64,000 bases of DNA from NCBI GenBank assembly GCA_004431415.1, contig QPMI01000569.1:124001-188000 (forward strand), given 5' to 3'. The notes under the pieces are model-generated. The model did not search any database. It was not told the DNA's origin and saw only the letters and a program-made list of their open reading frames with translations. This document shows positions 33,717-44,664 of this stretch, one piece after another. The position numbers and the translations under genes are program-made. This DNA is from Cyanophora paradoxa (Eukaryota; Glaucocystophyceae; Cyanophorales; Cyanophoraceae). Within the stretch, counting starts at the first letter, position 1. The number at the start of each line of letters is the position of its first letter.

Positions 33717-36700
33717 TCACCAGGGGGTCTGCGGCTGGTTGCTCGAGTTCATCTTCTTCTTCCGGTTCGCCGACTGCGCGGAGCGGGCAGCCCGCTTGTG
33801 AGGCGGCTGCGGGACAGGGCGGACCCGCTCTACCCCCCCCCTTCGTTCGCACCTGGAGGAGCTCGCCCTCCTCGACGCCGCGCTCGACGAGGTGCTTCAC
33901 GAAGAGGCGCGAGTTGCGCTGCGGGGCGGCGCGGCGTGAGGCGGGCGGGGGCCGGGGCGGGGCGGAGGGGCGCGCCTTGGGGTCGATGCGGGAGCGGCGA
34001 CCCTCGGGCAGCACCGAGAGGTCCGTGCACTGCTCGAACCCCCGCTCCACCTGCCGGGGGGAGGAGTTCAGGGGGAGCGGCCGGCGGAGGCGTGCGGCGC
34101 GCACGAAGTAGTGCGAGGTGTGCGTCGAGAGGCAGCAGAGGCGACGGATGCCCTGCGGCGAAAATCGGGAGGGGGAGGAGGTGGCGGGGGGTACGGGTGC
34201 GCACGCGCTGGTAGGCCTCGCGCTCGAGGTACGCGAGGAGCAGGTCGCCCTTCCCCTGCGCGAGAACGGTCGCCCAGGCGAAACGGGGGGTACGCGAATC
34301 AGATGGGGTACGGGGGGCGCACGGAGGAGCGAAACTCGGGGGAGATGGCGACGCAGGCGACCTGCCGGGGTACGGGTTTAGGGGACGCGGGTTAGAGTGA
34401 AGGTGCGTCGGGGGGTACGCGCCTCGGCGAGGTCCTCGGAGAGAACGAAGAGCGCCGCGCAGCCGATGATCCGGTCCTCGCGCTCGATTACCTGAAGGGG
34501 GGTACGGCGTTAAAAGAGGGGACGAGAGTGCGGTCAAGCTACTTCTGAGGGGGGTACCGTGAAGTTCTCGATGTCGCGGCGGAGCTGCTCGCGGGAGCGC
34601 TGCACGAGGACGCCCTGCCGGGTACACGCACGCGCGAATCAAATCACATCCCGCCCCGAGGAAACGAGATCTCGGGCTCGGGGGGGCGCACGGCCCTCTC
34701 GAGGGGCCGGATGAGCGCCTCGATGTGCACGATGTCGTTCAGCCGCGCCTTCCGCATCCCCTGCGCCCCTTCGGCTAAGAAGGGATGGGAGAGGGGGAAG
34801 GAGCGGGCAGGGGGCGTGGGCCTCGTAGAGGTCGTCGACGACCATGAGGCCGGAGCCGTTGCGCGTGAAGAGCTCGACCAGCAGCGCCCCGTCCTGCGTC
34901 CGTCCCACCTGCGCCCCGCCGCCCCCCCGCTTCAGAGCCCAGGGGGAGGGAGTGGGGCGGGGTACGGGGTACGCACGAGGTGGAGGCGGCGGACGTCGCG
35001 GGGCAGGCCGCGGCGGAGCATGCGCCCGTGCGCCGCCGGGAGCTCGTCCCCGCGCTGCCGTCCCCGCGCTCAGCCGAGCCGGCGCCGCCGAGGGCGGGGT
35101 GCGGGTGCGGGGGCGGGGGCGGGGGCGGGCCTGCTCGAGCATGGTGGCGAGCTCCGAGCGCGTGAACGTGCACGGCTCCGGCATCTGCCCGCGGCCGCGA
35201 GGTCAGCGCGGAGAGGAGCGTGGGAGGGGAGGGGCCGGCCGGCCGCCCCGGCGGGGCGCGCCTGCTCGGTGATGTAGATGAGCTTGTCCGCCTCCAGCGC
35301 CTGCGCCCCGCGCCGGCCGCCGTGAGGCCCGCCCCCCAAGCAGAGCAGAGCATCGCGGGGCGGGGCGGGGCGGGGCGGGGCGGGCCTGGGCGGCCGACCA
35401 GGCGACGTCCTCCGAGGAGCAGTTGAAGACCTCCCCCGTCACGCTGCGCCCCGAGGGCCCCTCCGTCAGCAGCTGAGGCGGACTCTCCCCCCCTGCCCCC
35501 CCGTCTCCCTTGCCTGTAGGCGATGGGGGTTAGGAGGACGATCTCGTTGTTGTGGAGGTGCTTCCGGATCGCCGCCACCTCCACCCGCCGGATCTGCCGG
35601 CGACGCTCGAGGCGGGGCGGGCGGGGAGGGCGGGGGAGGGGGCGGCCCTCGCCTCGCCGGCGTACTTGTGGTCGACGCCGCCGCGCACGCCCACCGGCTG
35701 CGCCCCGCGCGCTCGGACGCGGCCGAGGGGCGGGGCGGGGCGGGGCGGGGAAGGCATGGAGGGGCGCCGGCCTGGCGGGCGGGGGGGCGGGTGCGGGGGC
35801 GGGCCTTTGCGAAGACGAAGTTGCCGGAGGCGACGTGAATGTCGGCCCCCGCGAGGGGCGACTTGATGAGGCCCACCGACAGCGACGCCTCCACGTCCGT
35901 CCGCACCGTCCCCACCGCGTCCTGGGGGGGGGGGGAAGGCCGGGGGTAGAGGGGAGCAGGGGGGGGGCGGGGGGCACCTTGACGGCGCGGAGGACCTTCT
36001 CGCACGTGATGCGGATGTTCGTCTGCTCGTTCACCGCGCACCCGTGCACGTCGCACCTGCCGCCGCCCCGGGGTACGCTTGGGATCTCCAGAGGGGGAGG
36101 ATGCGTGCCGGGGGTACGCGCGCACGAGATGCCGAGGTCGCGGACGCGCTCGTCGATTTGGGGGCGGGCGCCGGCGACGAGGACGAGGTGCACGCCGAGG
36201 CTGCGCCCGGGCTCGAGGGCGGGAGCGGGGCCGGGAAACGGGATCCGCGGGGATTCGAACCTGTTCAAGATGGCGATGTCGGAGACGAGGTTCTGGAAGG
36301 CCTGCACGTCGGCGACGACCTGGAGCCCCCCGGGGGTCGAGGCGGGGCGGCGGCGGGCGGGGAGAGGCGGGGGGCGGGGGGGCGGGGCGGGCCTCGCCGC
36401 CGAAGCAGATGACGAAGGTGGAGCCGCGGTGCACGTTCACGTAGGGTGACGCCTGCCGGAAGATGTCCACGAAGATCTGCGGGGGAGGGGCGAAGGCGTT
36501 GGCGGCGCCGGCCGGGCGGCGGGGGCGGGCGGGCGGGCGGGGGGGCGGGCCTGGTGGCGCTGCGTGCGGTTGAGGCCGTAGCGGTCGACAGCCTCGTCGG
36601 AGGCCTCGTACGGGTTGTCCCCCAGCGAGTAGCCCGGGCTCTCCGCCGCCGGCGAGGACGCCCGCTGCGGAATCGAGCTCGGCGGGCCCGGCGGCGACGA

Positions 36701-37015
36701 GTACGAGTCTTCCGGCGCCTCCGCCGCAATGAAGAATGCCGGCGCGGGCCCGCGGTGCCCCGCGCGCCCCGCGGCCCCGCGGTGACGGTCGCGCCCCATC
36801 GGCTTGAAGGTCCACGCGACAGCGGCGCGGACGGCACCCGCAGCGCCGCGCCTGCCGCCGGCCAATGCGAGACTACAGCCGCCGGGGCGCCGTGCGGGGC
36901 AGGACGCCGCTGCTGCCGTCGTCGACGGCGCGACCTCTGGCGCTACGTGCGGAGGGGCGGCCCATGCGAAGAAGGGCAGGGCGAAGGCCGCGGCCGCCGG
37001 TCCCTCGGCCGCCAT
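33717..37015 (-). CDS. argA: N-acetylglutamate synthase, bacterial ArgA type
   Basis: Amino-acid N-acetyltransferase (EC 2.3.1.1) for the first step of arginine synthesis, acetyl-CoA plus glutamate. About 22 exons, roughly 630 residues. N-terminal 150 residues: Ala/Pro-rich leader (MAAEGPAAAAFALPF), likely organelle targeting. Amino-acid-kinase-like domain: IFVDIFRQASPYVNVHRGST, FVICFGGE, NLVSDIAILNSLGVHLVLV, AGARPQIDERVRDLGI, VASGNFVFAKPVGVRGGVDH, TGEVFNCSSEDVAWSA, ALEADKLIYITEQ. GNAT domain: DGALLVELFTRNGSGLMV, EALIRPLER, GVLVQRSREQLRRDIENFT, VIEREDRIIGCAAL, VACVAISPEFRSSGKGD, LSTHTSHYFVERGFEQCTDL, RNSRLFVKHLVERG. Last exon ends NQPQTPW and TGA at 33719-33717. Each join keeps frame and matches the family. 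I count 11 GC-AG and 10 GT-AG introns. Its first 300 coding bases recur at 50519-50818. Confidence 0.92.
36320..36392 (-). other. GC-AG intron of argA with no GT
   Basis: Lies between FVICFGGE and VVADVQAFQNLVSD. Starts GCCCGC, ends CTCCAG, 73 bases, with no GT on the transcribed strand. The homologous domain continues across it in phase 0. Confidence 0.85.
36477..36550 (-). other. GC-AG intron 1 of argA with no GT
   Basis: Lies between the exon ending NRTQRHQ and the exon starting IFVDIFRQASPY. Starts GCCCGC, ends CCCGCAG, 74 bases, with no GT on the transcribed strand. Reading through gives a different frame, so it must be removed. Confidence 0.85.
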
Positions 37016-37242
37016 TGCTTCTCGCGTTGGTACGCGAAATCAAGTGCAAGTACGACGGTGCACCTGTCGACCTTTCGGTCTGGGATCGCGGCTGCGACGG
37101 GCGGCGGTGCTGTGATGTTCCAGAGTCTATTGGCGGTGTCGGGAGATCGCAAGGCCCGTGGCCGTCTCGCGGTCGAGAAACACGTACCCGGAAACCTGGA
37201 TCCTGGCCTGCCGTTCTTCAAACTTCGGCCGTTCCGGCCGGG
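37016..37242. promoter_or_regulatory. divergent spacer argA / Q-rich gene (unit 1)
   Basis: 227 bases between the argA ATG (minus) and the proposed ATG of the Q-rich gene (plus). Moderate GC; likely a shared bidirectional promoter. Copied at 50819-51045. Confidence 0.45.
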
Positions 37243-39775
37243 ATGCAGCAGGACAGCGCGTGGTGGAGCTCTGGGGGCCGTTCGATGGGCTCTCGCGTTC
37301 GAGTCCTCGCAACAGTACACAAGCTCCAGCCTCCCCCCGTCCTCAACATTCCACAACGCGCAGTTTCCTAACAGCTCCCCAACTTACACCTACAATAGCT
37401 ATGACGTTTACCGAACGAGCTCCTTCGACCAGCAGAGTCTAGCGTCGACTGCGGGCGCGTCCGTTCCGCCCTCGTCGGTCCCGCAGCTGCCTCAGCAGCA
37501 GTTCTGGTCCTATCAGTCGCAGCCGCAGTTCTCGGCGCCTTACACGACTCCGCGACCACGTTGTCGCAAGCTTCGCACTCACAGCAGGACTTCGCGGCTT
37601 ACCAGTCCCTCCAGCCGATCGACCACTCTCAGCTAAGCGATGCAGGCGCGAGCGGACAGATCCCAGACTCGTTCGAGGTGCGTGTCGTCAACCCCAAGAT
37701 CTTACTTAGCCTGTTCGATGCGAGCGCCTCGCAGGACGCCCGCAGCGTCGCGGCGTACCGCGGCGAGCGGTTTCAGCCGATGCGCATGCAAGAGCAGACC
37801 TACCAGCCGGCCGGCACGTCTTTCCAGGGGACCTCTGCCACCAGGTTCGAAACCTTGCCCGCAACCGCGCAAGCCGACGGCGGCTCACGCCCCTTGACAG
37901 CGGCAGGACGGCGGCGTCTTCGCTACGAGCAATCGGACATGCAGTATGGGCTCGCGTATCCGCTGCCGTCGTTGGCGTCGGCGCGCGCCGACCCTTACAG
38001 CTCCGCTGACTCCAGCAGGAGGTGCGGGGCCGGCAGTCGCACCGTTCTGCCGCGCGCTCTGACCCTCGCTGTCAGCTCGTTTGCCTTCGGGGGCCGCGGC
38101 GACAGCCCCTCGTTGCTGCAGCACCAGCAAACGCAGCAGCAGCAGCAGCAGCAACAGCAACTTCAGAGGAGCCCTGTGCTGCCCTCCGGTGTCCCGCTGA
38201 CGCACTCGCTCGCGTCGACGGGGATGTCGTCGCATATGATGCATGCACTGCCGCCGCCGTTGCCCTCGCCGCCTCCGCCGCCGCCGCCGCAGCAGCAGCA
38301 GCTTCCGCCGACCTCCTCCGCCTCTTTCGTACCCCTGCCCGCGCCCCTCGCGCAGCAGCAGCGGCAGCAGCCGTTGACACAGGCTAGCATTTCATCCCAG
38401 TCCGCCTCCTTCACTCCTCTCCTCCTTCACGTCGAACCTCCCCCCTCCACACAGAACCTGCCCAGGCCGCCCGCCCTCCGCTTCCTCCGAGCCGCCCGCG
38501 CAGCAGAAGCCTGGCGCCGCCCCAGTGCGGGCCGACACCCAGCAGCAGGGGTACAAGCACGCCGCTCACGCGGGTACGGCTCGGGCGGCGCGGCGCGACG
38601 TGCGAGCGGCCCCCGCCCCCGGACGCCACCGCGCCCGCGCCGACCGCCCTCGCAGGTCGGCCGAGGACCCGGCGGCCGCCGCCCCAAAGTCCGCCGCGAC
38701 CCTCCAGGCGCCTTTCACGCCGCCGCCTCCAAACTCAGGCCTCCCCCGCAAGCTCCAGGGCGCCGTACCCCCTACCTCGTGGGATGCCTTCGCGGCGTAC
38801 CCCATTTCCGAGATCCCCCGGGTACACGTACGCGTCGGCGCCAACGTCCTTCTCCACGTCGGCGGAGCCGCTCCGAGCGGATGCGACGGCGTACCCGCCC
38901 CGCAGACCCAGTTCCAGGCGTACTCCCGCCCGACGGGGGCGCCGGCGCCGCCCCTCCCCGGAGCCTCCCAGGTCAAGGTGGAGGCGGCGCGGGCCGGCGG
39001 GCGCGCCGGTGAGGCGGCGCCGCCGCCGCGGCAGCGGGCCGGCCGCGCGCCCCCGAGGCCCGCGCCGACTTGCACGCGCCGCGCGGCGGCGCTCCCCCGA
39101 GGGCCTCGGCAAGCGGCGCGGGAGGAGCCGGTGGCAGCGGCGGCCCGGAGGCGGAGCCGGCCCTACCCCCCGTACCCCCGACGTCGCACCCTGCGAGCCC
39201 CTCCCTTCGTCCCTTCGCCCCGAACCCGCCCCGCCCCGCCCTCGCCCCGAAGCTGCGCGGCCCGACGGGCCGGGGGCTCCCTCGGGCGCCCGGGATCGGC
39301 CACCGCCGCCCCGCCGCCCCCGGGCAGCCCGGCGGCGCCCCGGGGGCCCGCCGCTGCTGCCGGCACGCAGCTGCCGCCAGGCGCGGGCCCGGCGCGCACC
39401 CCGGCCACCACCAGAGGGGCACCTCGGGAGGGGCGCGGGCGCGGGGCCGCTGGGCCGCCCCCGCCCGGGGGGGCGCAGCCGCTGGCGCCGCCGCTGCCGG
39501 CGCTGGCGCTGAAGGTGCCGTCGCGGCGGCGGCGCCCCGCGGCTGTGCCTGCCGTTCGCGTCGTCCCGCCGCGCCCATGAAGGTGGACCTGCCCTCGCCG
39601 ACCCGAGGAGGCCCGCGCTCGCCACGGGCTCCGACCCGCCCTCGCCCGCGACGACTTCCCCTTCGCGTACGGCCCCTCCGAGGCGGCCCCCGTCGCCTAC
39701 GAGCCGATACCCAAGACCGAGCTCGTCGACAACTCCTGGCGGCCGCCCCCGCCCCCGCGCCCCCTCCACACGTAG
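37243..39775 (+). CDS. Q/P/S-rich low-complexity protein, unit 1 copy (frame-broken)
   Basis: Unit 1 version of the gene described in full at 51046-53623. It has at least three one-base losses relative to unit 2 early in the gene: one C at about 37290 (GGGCTCT), one C at about 37552 (TACACGACT) and one C in the CCCCAAG run at about 37691. More losses follow in the GC-rich 3' half, 45 bases net by the stop. These break the frame (after FSAPYT it reads TPRPRCRK instead of DSATTLSQ). I read this as sequencing/assembly error rather than true decay. Confidence 0.6.
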
Positions 39776-40318
39776 CGCTCGCTGGCTGCCGCCGGCCCGC
39801 GCGCCCGCATCGATCCCGGCGGGCGGCGGGCCGTACGTATGCGACTCGTACTCGTAGCTGCTCTGACCGAATGCGTGCTGTTGTCGGTATATACGTAGCG
39901 AATCGGAAACTCGTGCATGCGACCCTGATTCAATTCGTATATGCATCAGCCTGGCAGCGGCAGGCAGGCAAGCTGAGGCAAGTAGCATGCACACGCGCAA
40001 CGGGGTGCGCCGGTGGTACCATATGCGTGTCCGGCGCCAGTGGCCGCAGTCCGGCGCGCGTGCGGGCGCCTCGCGAACAGCGGGGTAACAGCGGGGTTTA
40101 ATTTGAATCGGGTTGTCAAATTCGCAAAGAAACACATTAGTAAAAACCGAAGAAACGAATCGAAGTTCAAGCGCACTGCGGAAGTGGGGTCCAGGGGCGG
40201 AGGACGGGGCTGGATGGAATTGGGAGCCGGGCGGCCGAGAGCGGGCAAATCTACATACTCTCTGCCTACCGGACACTACATTACAGGGCGTCCGCTGTCA
40301 TCGCAAGAACTGAACTCA
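39776..40318. other. convergent spacer (unit 1)
   Basis: About 540 bases between the Q-rich gene stop and the DUF3110 gene stop; mixed GC, no coding sequence supported. Copied at 53624-54171. Confidence 0.5.
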
Positions 40319-41631
40319 CTAGGAAACTGACTGGGTGACTGCTCCCTGTCGCGCTCTCCTCTGAAACTGAACGCACTGCGACACTGAAGCGAAAACGAAA
40401 TGGGGCCGGGGGCGGGCTCAGGCAGAGGGGGCGGGGGGTGGAGCCCTCGCCGTCGCCGAAGCCGAGGAGCTTCTCGAGGCGCAGGCGCGCGTCGTCGAGC
40501 TCCGCCTGCTGCGCCGCCGCCCGCTCCGACCGCCTGCCCCGCCCGCCCGTCAGCTCCGCCCCGCCGAGCGAACCCGCCGGGCGGGGCGGCGCGCGCACCG
40601 CTTGTCGCCTTCCTCCGGCGCGCGGCCTGTCTTCCACGCGGGGTCGATCGCCGACTCCTCCGGCGGCATAAAGAGGCTGCGCCCCGCGCCGTCAGCGCCG
40701 TCAGAGCGGCGGCGCGGCCGCCGAGGCGCGCGCATGCACCTGCCGGGCGGACGACGCCCATCCTGTGGCCCGACTCCTCGCAGAAGTCGCGGATCTCTTC
40801 GGGGGCGAACGCCTCGACGTTCGGCGTCGGGAAGTCCTGCGGCGCCGCGTGGGCGCGCCGCGGCGGCCGGCGGCGTACGCCGCAACCAACCTGGGCTTCG
40901 AGAAGCGTCGCGTAGCGGAGCGCCTCCTCCTCCGCCTCGAACGCGAGGATGATGTCGTGCTCGCCCATCTGCGCCGCGTCGGCGCCGGCGCGCACGGGCG
41001 CCGCGACGGCATCACCTTGAGGCTGTAGATGCCCTCATTGTCCGTGCCCGAGTGCACCAGCAGCACGAACACCTGGCGGCGGGAAAGGTCGCGATCCCTT
41101 GAGGCACGTGTACGCATGCCGAGAGGGATCGGCGGCGGCGGACCTTGCTCAAACCCAGCAGTGGATCCTCCTCCTCCTCCTCCTTCGGATAGCTGTCCAG
41201 CTCCTCGCCGTTGGCCTCCTTCTCTTGGATCTCCGCGGCCCGCCGGCGAAGAACAGAAAGGTCGATGTCGAAAGACGGGTCGCCTGCGAGATACAATTGC
41301 AGAACTTGAGCGCCACAGATCGGGCAGGCGTCCGTCGGCGGCAGCGCGTGGGGCGCACTGCTGAAGTCTGCCCGATCGTCCTCGGCCCACATCTCCGAGA
41401 CGATAGTGACGCCCATCTTCTTTGGCCAATTCCACCTTTTGCTAGCACTCGCTGGCATCCAGCGGATCGCGAGCGCAGGGCGGAGCCACGCCGGCCGAGT
41501 CAGGCGGGCCTCCCGCCGCCGTGCCGCCGGGGCTGGCGCCGAGGCCGGCAAGGGCTGGCACAGACTCGAGACGGGATGACGGGCGACGGCGCCGTGGCGC
41601 TCGTCGCAGGAAGCGGGCAACAGAACGCCAT
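40319..41631 (-). CDS. DUF3110 plastid protein, unit 1 copy (frame-broken)
   Basis: Unit 1 version of the gene at 54172-55493. A one-base loss at about 41570 (CTCGAGACGGG against CTCGAGGACGGG) breaks the N-terminal frame, and losses in the G run near 40435 shift the C-terminal tail. The central pieces DACPICGAQVLQLYLAGD and VFVLLVHSGTDNEGIY are intact. Confidence 0.65.
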
Positions 41632-41713
41632 GGCTATTTGTACTGTACCCTCGGCTTCATCCCCCACGGCGCCAGCTGTGATTCAAGCTCCTGTAACTTG
41701 TAAGCAAGCAGCG
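41632..41713. promoter_or_regulatory. short divergent spacer (unit 1)
   Basis: 82 bases between the start codons of the DUF3110 gene (minus) and the small charged protein gene (plus); too short for separate promoters, so a bidirectional promoter or overlapping 5' UTRs is likely. Copied at 55494-55576. Confidence 0.45.
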
Positions 41714-42638
41714 ATGGCGGGACCTGAACAGGGCCAGGCCAGCGGCAGCGCAGCGTTCCCGACGACGAGGAAATGGCCCGCCGTCTGCAAGAGGTTCGTC
41801 GGATACCCTACCGTGCCGGCCGATGCGCTGCCGTCGCTGTCATCGCTGCGCGGCCAACCTTGCACTGCCGGGGCAGCGCGCCTGCACCCAATCGGCCGTG
41901 CTTCGAAAGATGCGCGTGCTCTTGCGATTGTTGGTTGCAGTGGTTGGGCGCATGCGGCCGCTAAGGGTCGTCCTGTGACTCTCTAGCTTTTACTCGCTCC
42001 GCCCACGCCTCCGCTGAACGCGCCGCCCGCTAGCCGTTCGAGCTGCTGACCCGCTGCGCGCGTCAGGAGTACGACCTGGAGCTTGCGCGGGCGATGTCGC
42101 ACGAGCCCGGCATGCAGGTGTGCCAGCAGGGGGGCGGCGCCCTCCGAGCTCCTCGCCAACCGCGCCGTGCGCAGAGCGAGTTTGTGGCGAAGGACGCCGC
42201 GCACAACATGGGCGTGCCGTAGACCCGCAGCGAGACGAGGCGCTGGCCCGGTTCGAATCGGCCCCGCGGCATCCCGGGCCCCGCCCGCCCGCCCGCTTTC
42301 CCGCCGGCCTGACGGGCGGGGCGGGGGCGCAGGGACATGGCGAAGGCGTACGAGGAGATGGCGCGGGCGGAGGCGGAGGACGAGTTCGAGAAGATGACGC
42401 GCAAGGTCAACGAGGAGATGGCGAGGTGACCCCCGGCCTCTTGACCCCCGCACCCCCTGCGCTTTTCCGACGCGCCCCGCTTCCCCTCCGCAGCAAGAAG
42501 ACGCTCAAGCAGATGCAGGCGAGCGCGCCCCGCCCGGGCCCGGCTCGCCGCTCTCCGCCCCGCCGCATCTCGTCGCTGACCGGGTGGGGCGGCGCCCAGA
42601 TAAGAGGAGAGGTCCCGCGGCCGGCCGCGAAGAAGTAG
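41714..42638 (+). CDS. small charged helical protein, unit 1 copy
   Basis: Unit 1 copy of the gene at 55577-56507. It differs by lost G or C in runs (41747 GGCAGCGCAGC against GGCAGCGGCAGC; 42213 GCGTGCCGT against GCGTGGCCGT). The first loss disrupts the frame of exon 1 before EEMARRLQE. Confidence 0.55.
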
Positions 42639-42997
42639 ATTGGCTCTCTCCCGGGCCTTGCGTGTTTCTGGACTTTTTGCCGGCATCCCAAGCGCAAAGC
42701 CTGTGCTGGTCAATGCCGCCGAGGCCAGAGGGAGCGCCTCGGCGCGCCATTCCTGCCGTTCCCGCCCCGCGGCGGGCGTCCCAAGGACAGTTAGCCGCTT
42801 CACTTTCAACTCTGCGGCGGGCACCCGAGCTTTTTCCGCGCCTGTATCCTTTCGAGAGTTCGCGTGTACATTCAAATCCGATATACCTACATACTATCCT
42901 CGCTGCCCGCCCGATTGCACTACAGCTAGAAGAACACTGTCCCTGCCTAGCTAGGCCTGAAAAGCTGTCTGGACTGGCCGGCCGCCGGCGCCGACGC
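42639..42997. other. convergent spacer (unit 1)
   Basis: About 360 bases between the 3' ends of the small charged gene and the LigB-like gene. No gene is seen. Copied at 56508-56867. Confidence 0.5.
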
Positions 42998-44438
42998 CTA
43001 GGCCCGAAGGCGTTGCAGGCGAGGATAGCGTGCCGTATGCCATCTCCTGGTGCAGCGTCCGCCCGCCTCCTGCGCGCGCAGAGGGGTACCCGCGTCGGCC
43101 TCGTGCTGACACGCCGGGTGGGGCCCGCGCACCTCGCCCGCGTAGCCGGCCGCCACGTATAGGGTATGATGTGCTCCGTGCGCGGGTGCGCCAGGCTAAA
43201 GTTCGGGTCCTGCAGGGGGGGTACGTGAGCTCTGCGCCCTGGGGCGAGCTCCAGCGGGGGCAAAGGACCTTGGTGAGGGCGAGGAGGGAGTCTTCCCGCT
43301 GCTTCCCGGTCCTGCGGGGCGGAGCGGGGCGGGCGGGCGGCCTCAGGGCGGAGAAGGCGGGGCGGGCGGGGGGGGGGGGGGGGGGGGGGGGGAGGGAGGG
43401 GGGGAGGGGGGCCCACTGCTCGGTGATGATGTGCCGGATGCGCTCATCGAACTCGGAGGCCCAGGCGACGGGCGGCGCGTGCGGGCCTCCCCCCACATCA
43501 GCTTCCCCAGGTTGTGCGTCGCTGCCGCGCCGGCGCGTGAGCTGGCGAAGGCGGGGGGAGGACAGGAGGGGGGTACCGCCGCCGCTGGTGACGAGGAGGA
43601 CGTCCTTGAGCTCCTTGAGCGGCGCGAGGGCGCGGCCGAGCTCGATGTGGGCCCGCGGTCCAGGTCCCTCCGCAGGGACACCGTCACCACCGGGATCGAC
43701 GCGTCGGGTACACGAGCTTGAGGGGACCCAGTGCCTGCGCGGGCGACCGGTCAGCCGCGCAGTGCGGAGAGAGGTACGGGGAGCGGAGGGCGCTCGCCCG
43801 TGGTCGAGGCCGCGCTGCGAGGGTGTCAGGCTGGGTTCTGGCGGGGCGGGCGGGGGCGCGGCGCACGTTGCCGAGGCGGGTGCGGAGACCGGCCTTCTTG
43901 AGCAGCTCGTACACGTTCTGCGCGAGGGCCGGCTCCCCCACCGCCGGGTACCTGCGCCGCCCGCGCGTCGCTTCGGGGCGCGGCGGAGCAGGCCTAGGTG
44001 CGGGGCCGGGTGCACTTCAGAGTGTACATCTCGCGGGGGAAGCCGCCGAAGTCGTAGATGGTCTCGTAGGGCGCCGTGTTCGAACCGCAGACAACGAAGT
44101 CGCTCTCCTCGTCGTGCGCGGAGACGACGACCAGCGCGCGCGGCTTGGGCCGCAGCTGCGCGCCGAGGCCGCGCAGGAACTTGTGCGCCGGCTCCTCCTT
44201 CTCGATGACGAGCGTCGGGGCGCCTGCCGCACGCGTCAGCCCCCGCGGCGCTCGCCGGCATCTAGCTAGTCGCGCGCACCGTGGCTGATGAAGAGCGCGC
44301 TGGGAAGTCCGGCAAGGACGGACGTCATGCTGGCGCGGCGCTGGCGGTGAAGGGCGACGCGCGGGCCGTGCCGAAGATGCCGGCGCTGAGGCTGGCGAGC
44401 GCGGTCAGGAGGACTCCCGCCCGCTGCAACGCGAGCAT
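42998..44438 (-). CDS. LigB/4,5-DOPA-dioxygenase-like protein, unit 1 copy
   Basis: Unit 1 version of the gene at 56868-58330, 22 bases shorter overall through lost G/C in runs. The stop codon is out of frame here because a G is lost just before it (GGCCTAGG context at 42998). Confidence 0.65.
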
Positions 44439-44570
44439 CTACGTATACCTAGATGACGAGAATGCGCGGCCACCGACGCGTACGAGGCCAAGCTCTCTTG
44501 ACGCGGAGCGGCTGTTAAGCGCAGGACGTGAATGACGCAAGCCCGACTGATGCCCGCGAACGAAGGGTAG

Positions 44571-44653
44571 CACCAACGCCTGGAGTCGAACCCACGAATC
44601 GAGGGGATCCGGACTGGCAGAAACCCACGCACCATAACGACCACGGCGCTGGC
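44571..44653 (-). tRNA. tRNA-like Pol III element (unit 1), possibly a degenerate tRNA
   Basis: On the minus strand an 83-base unit has ends that pair over 9 bases (GCCAGCGCC with GGCGTTGGT, including G-T pairs), a box A-like TGGTCGTTATGG and a perfect box B, GGTTCGACTCC. I could not fold a convincing anticodon arm with U33, and the T stem is imperfect, so the isotype is not assigned; it may be a class II tRNA, an intron-containing tRNA or a pseudogene. It is unchanged in unit 2. Confidence 0.4.
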
Positions 44654-44664
44654 AGCGCGCGAGC

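Noticed and set aside
38735-40276. Long minus-strand frame opposite the Q-rich gene (513 codons)
   Set aside because: Antisense shadow of a Pro/Ala-rich coding region, with Arg/Gly-rich composition and no domain.
44571-44653. Assigning tRNA-Arg(CCT) or tRNA-Glu(TTC)
   Set aside because: Candidate loops with these triplets lack U33 or a five-pair anticodon stem, so no isotype was given.
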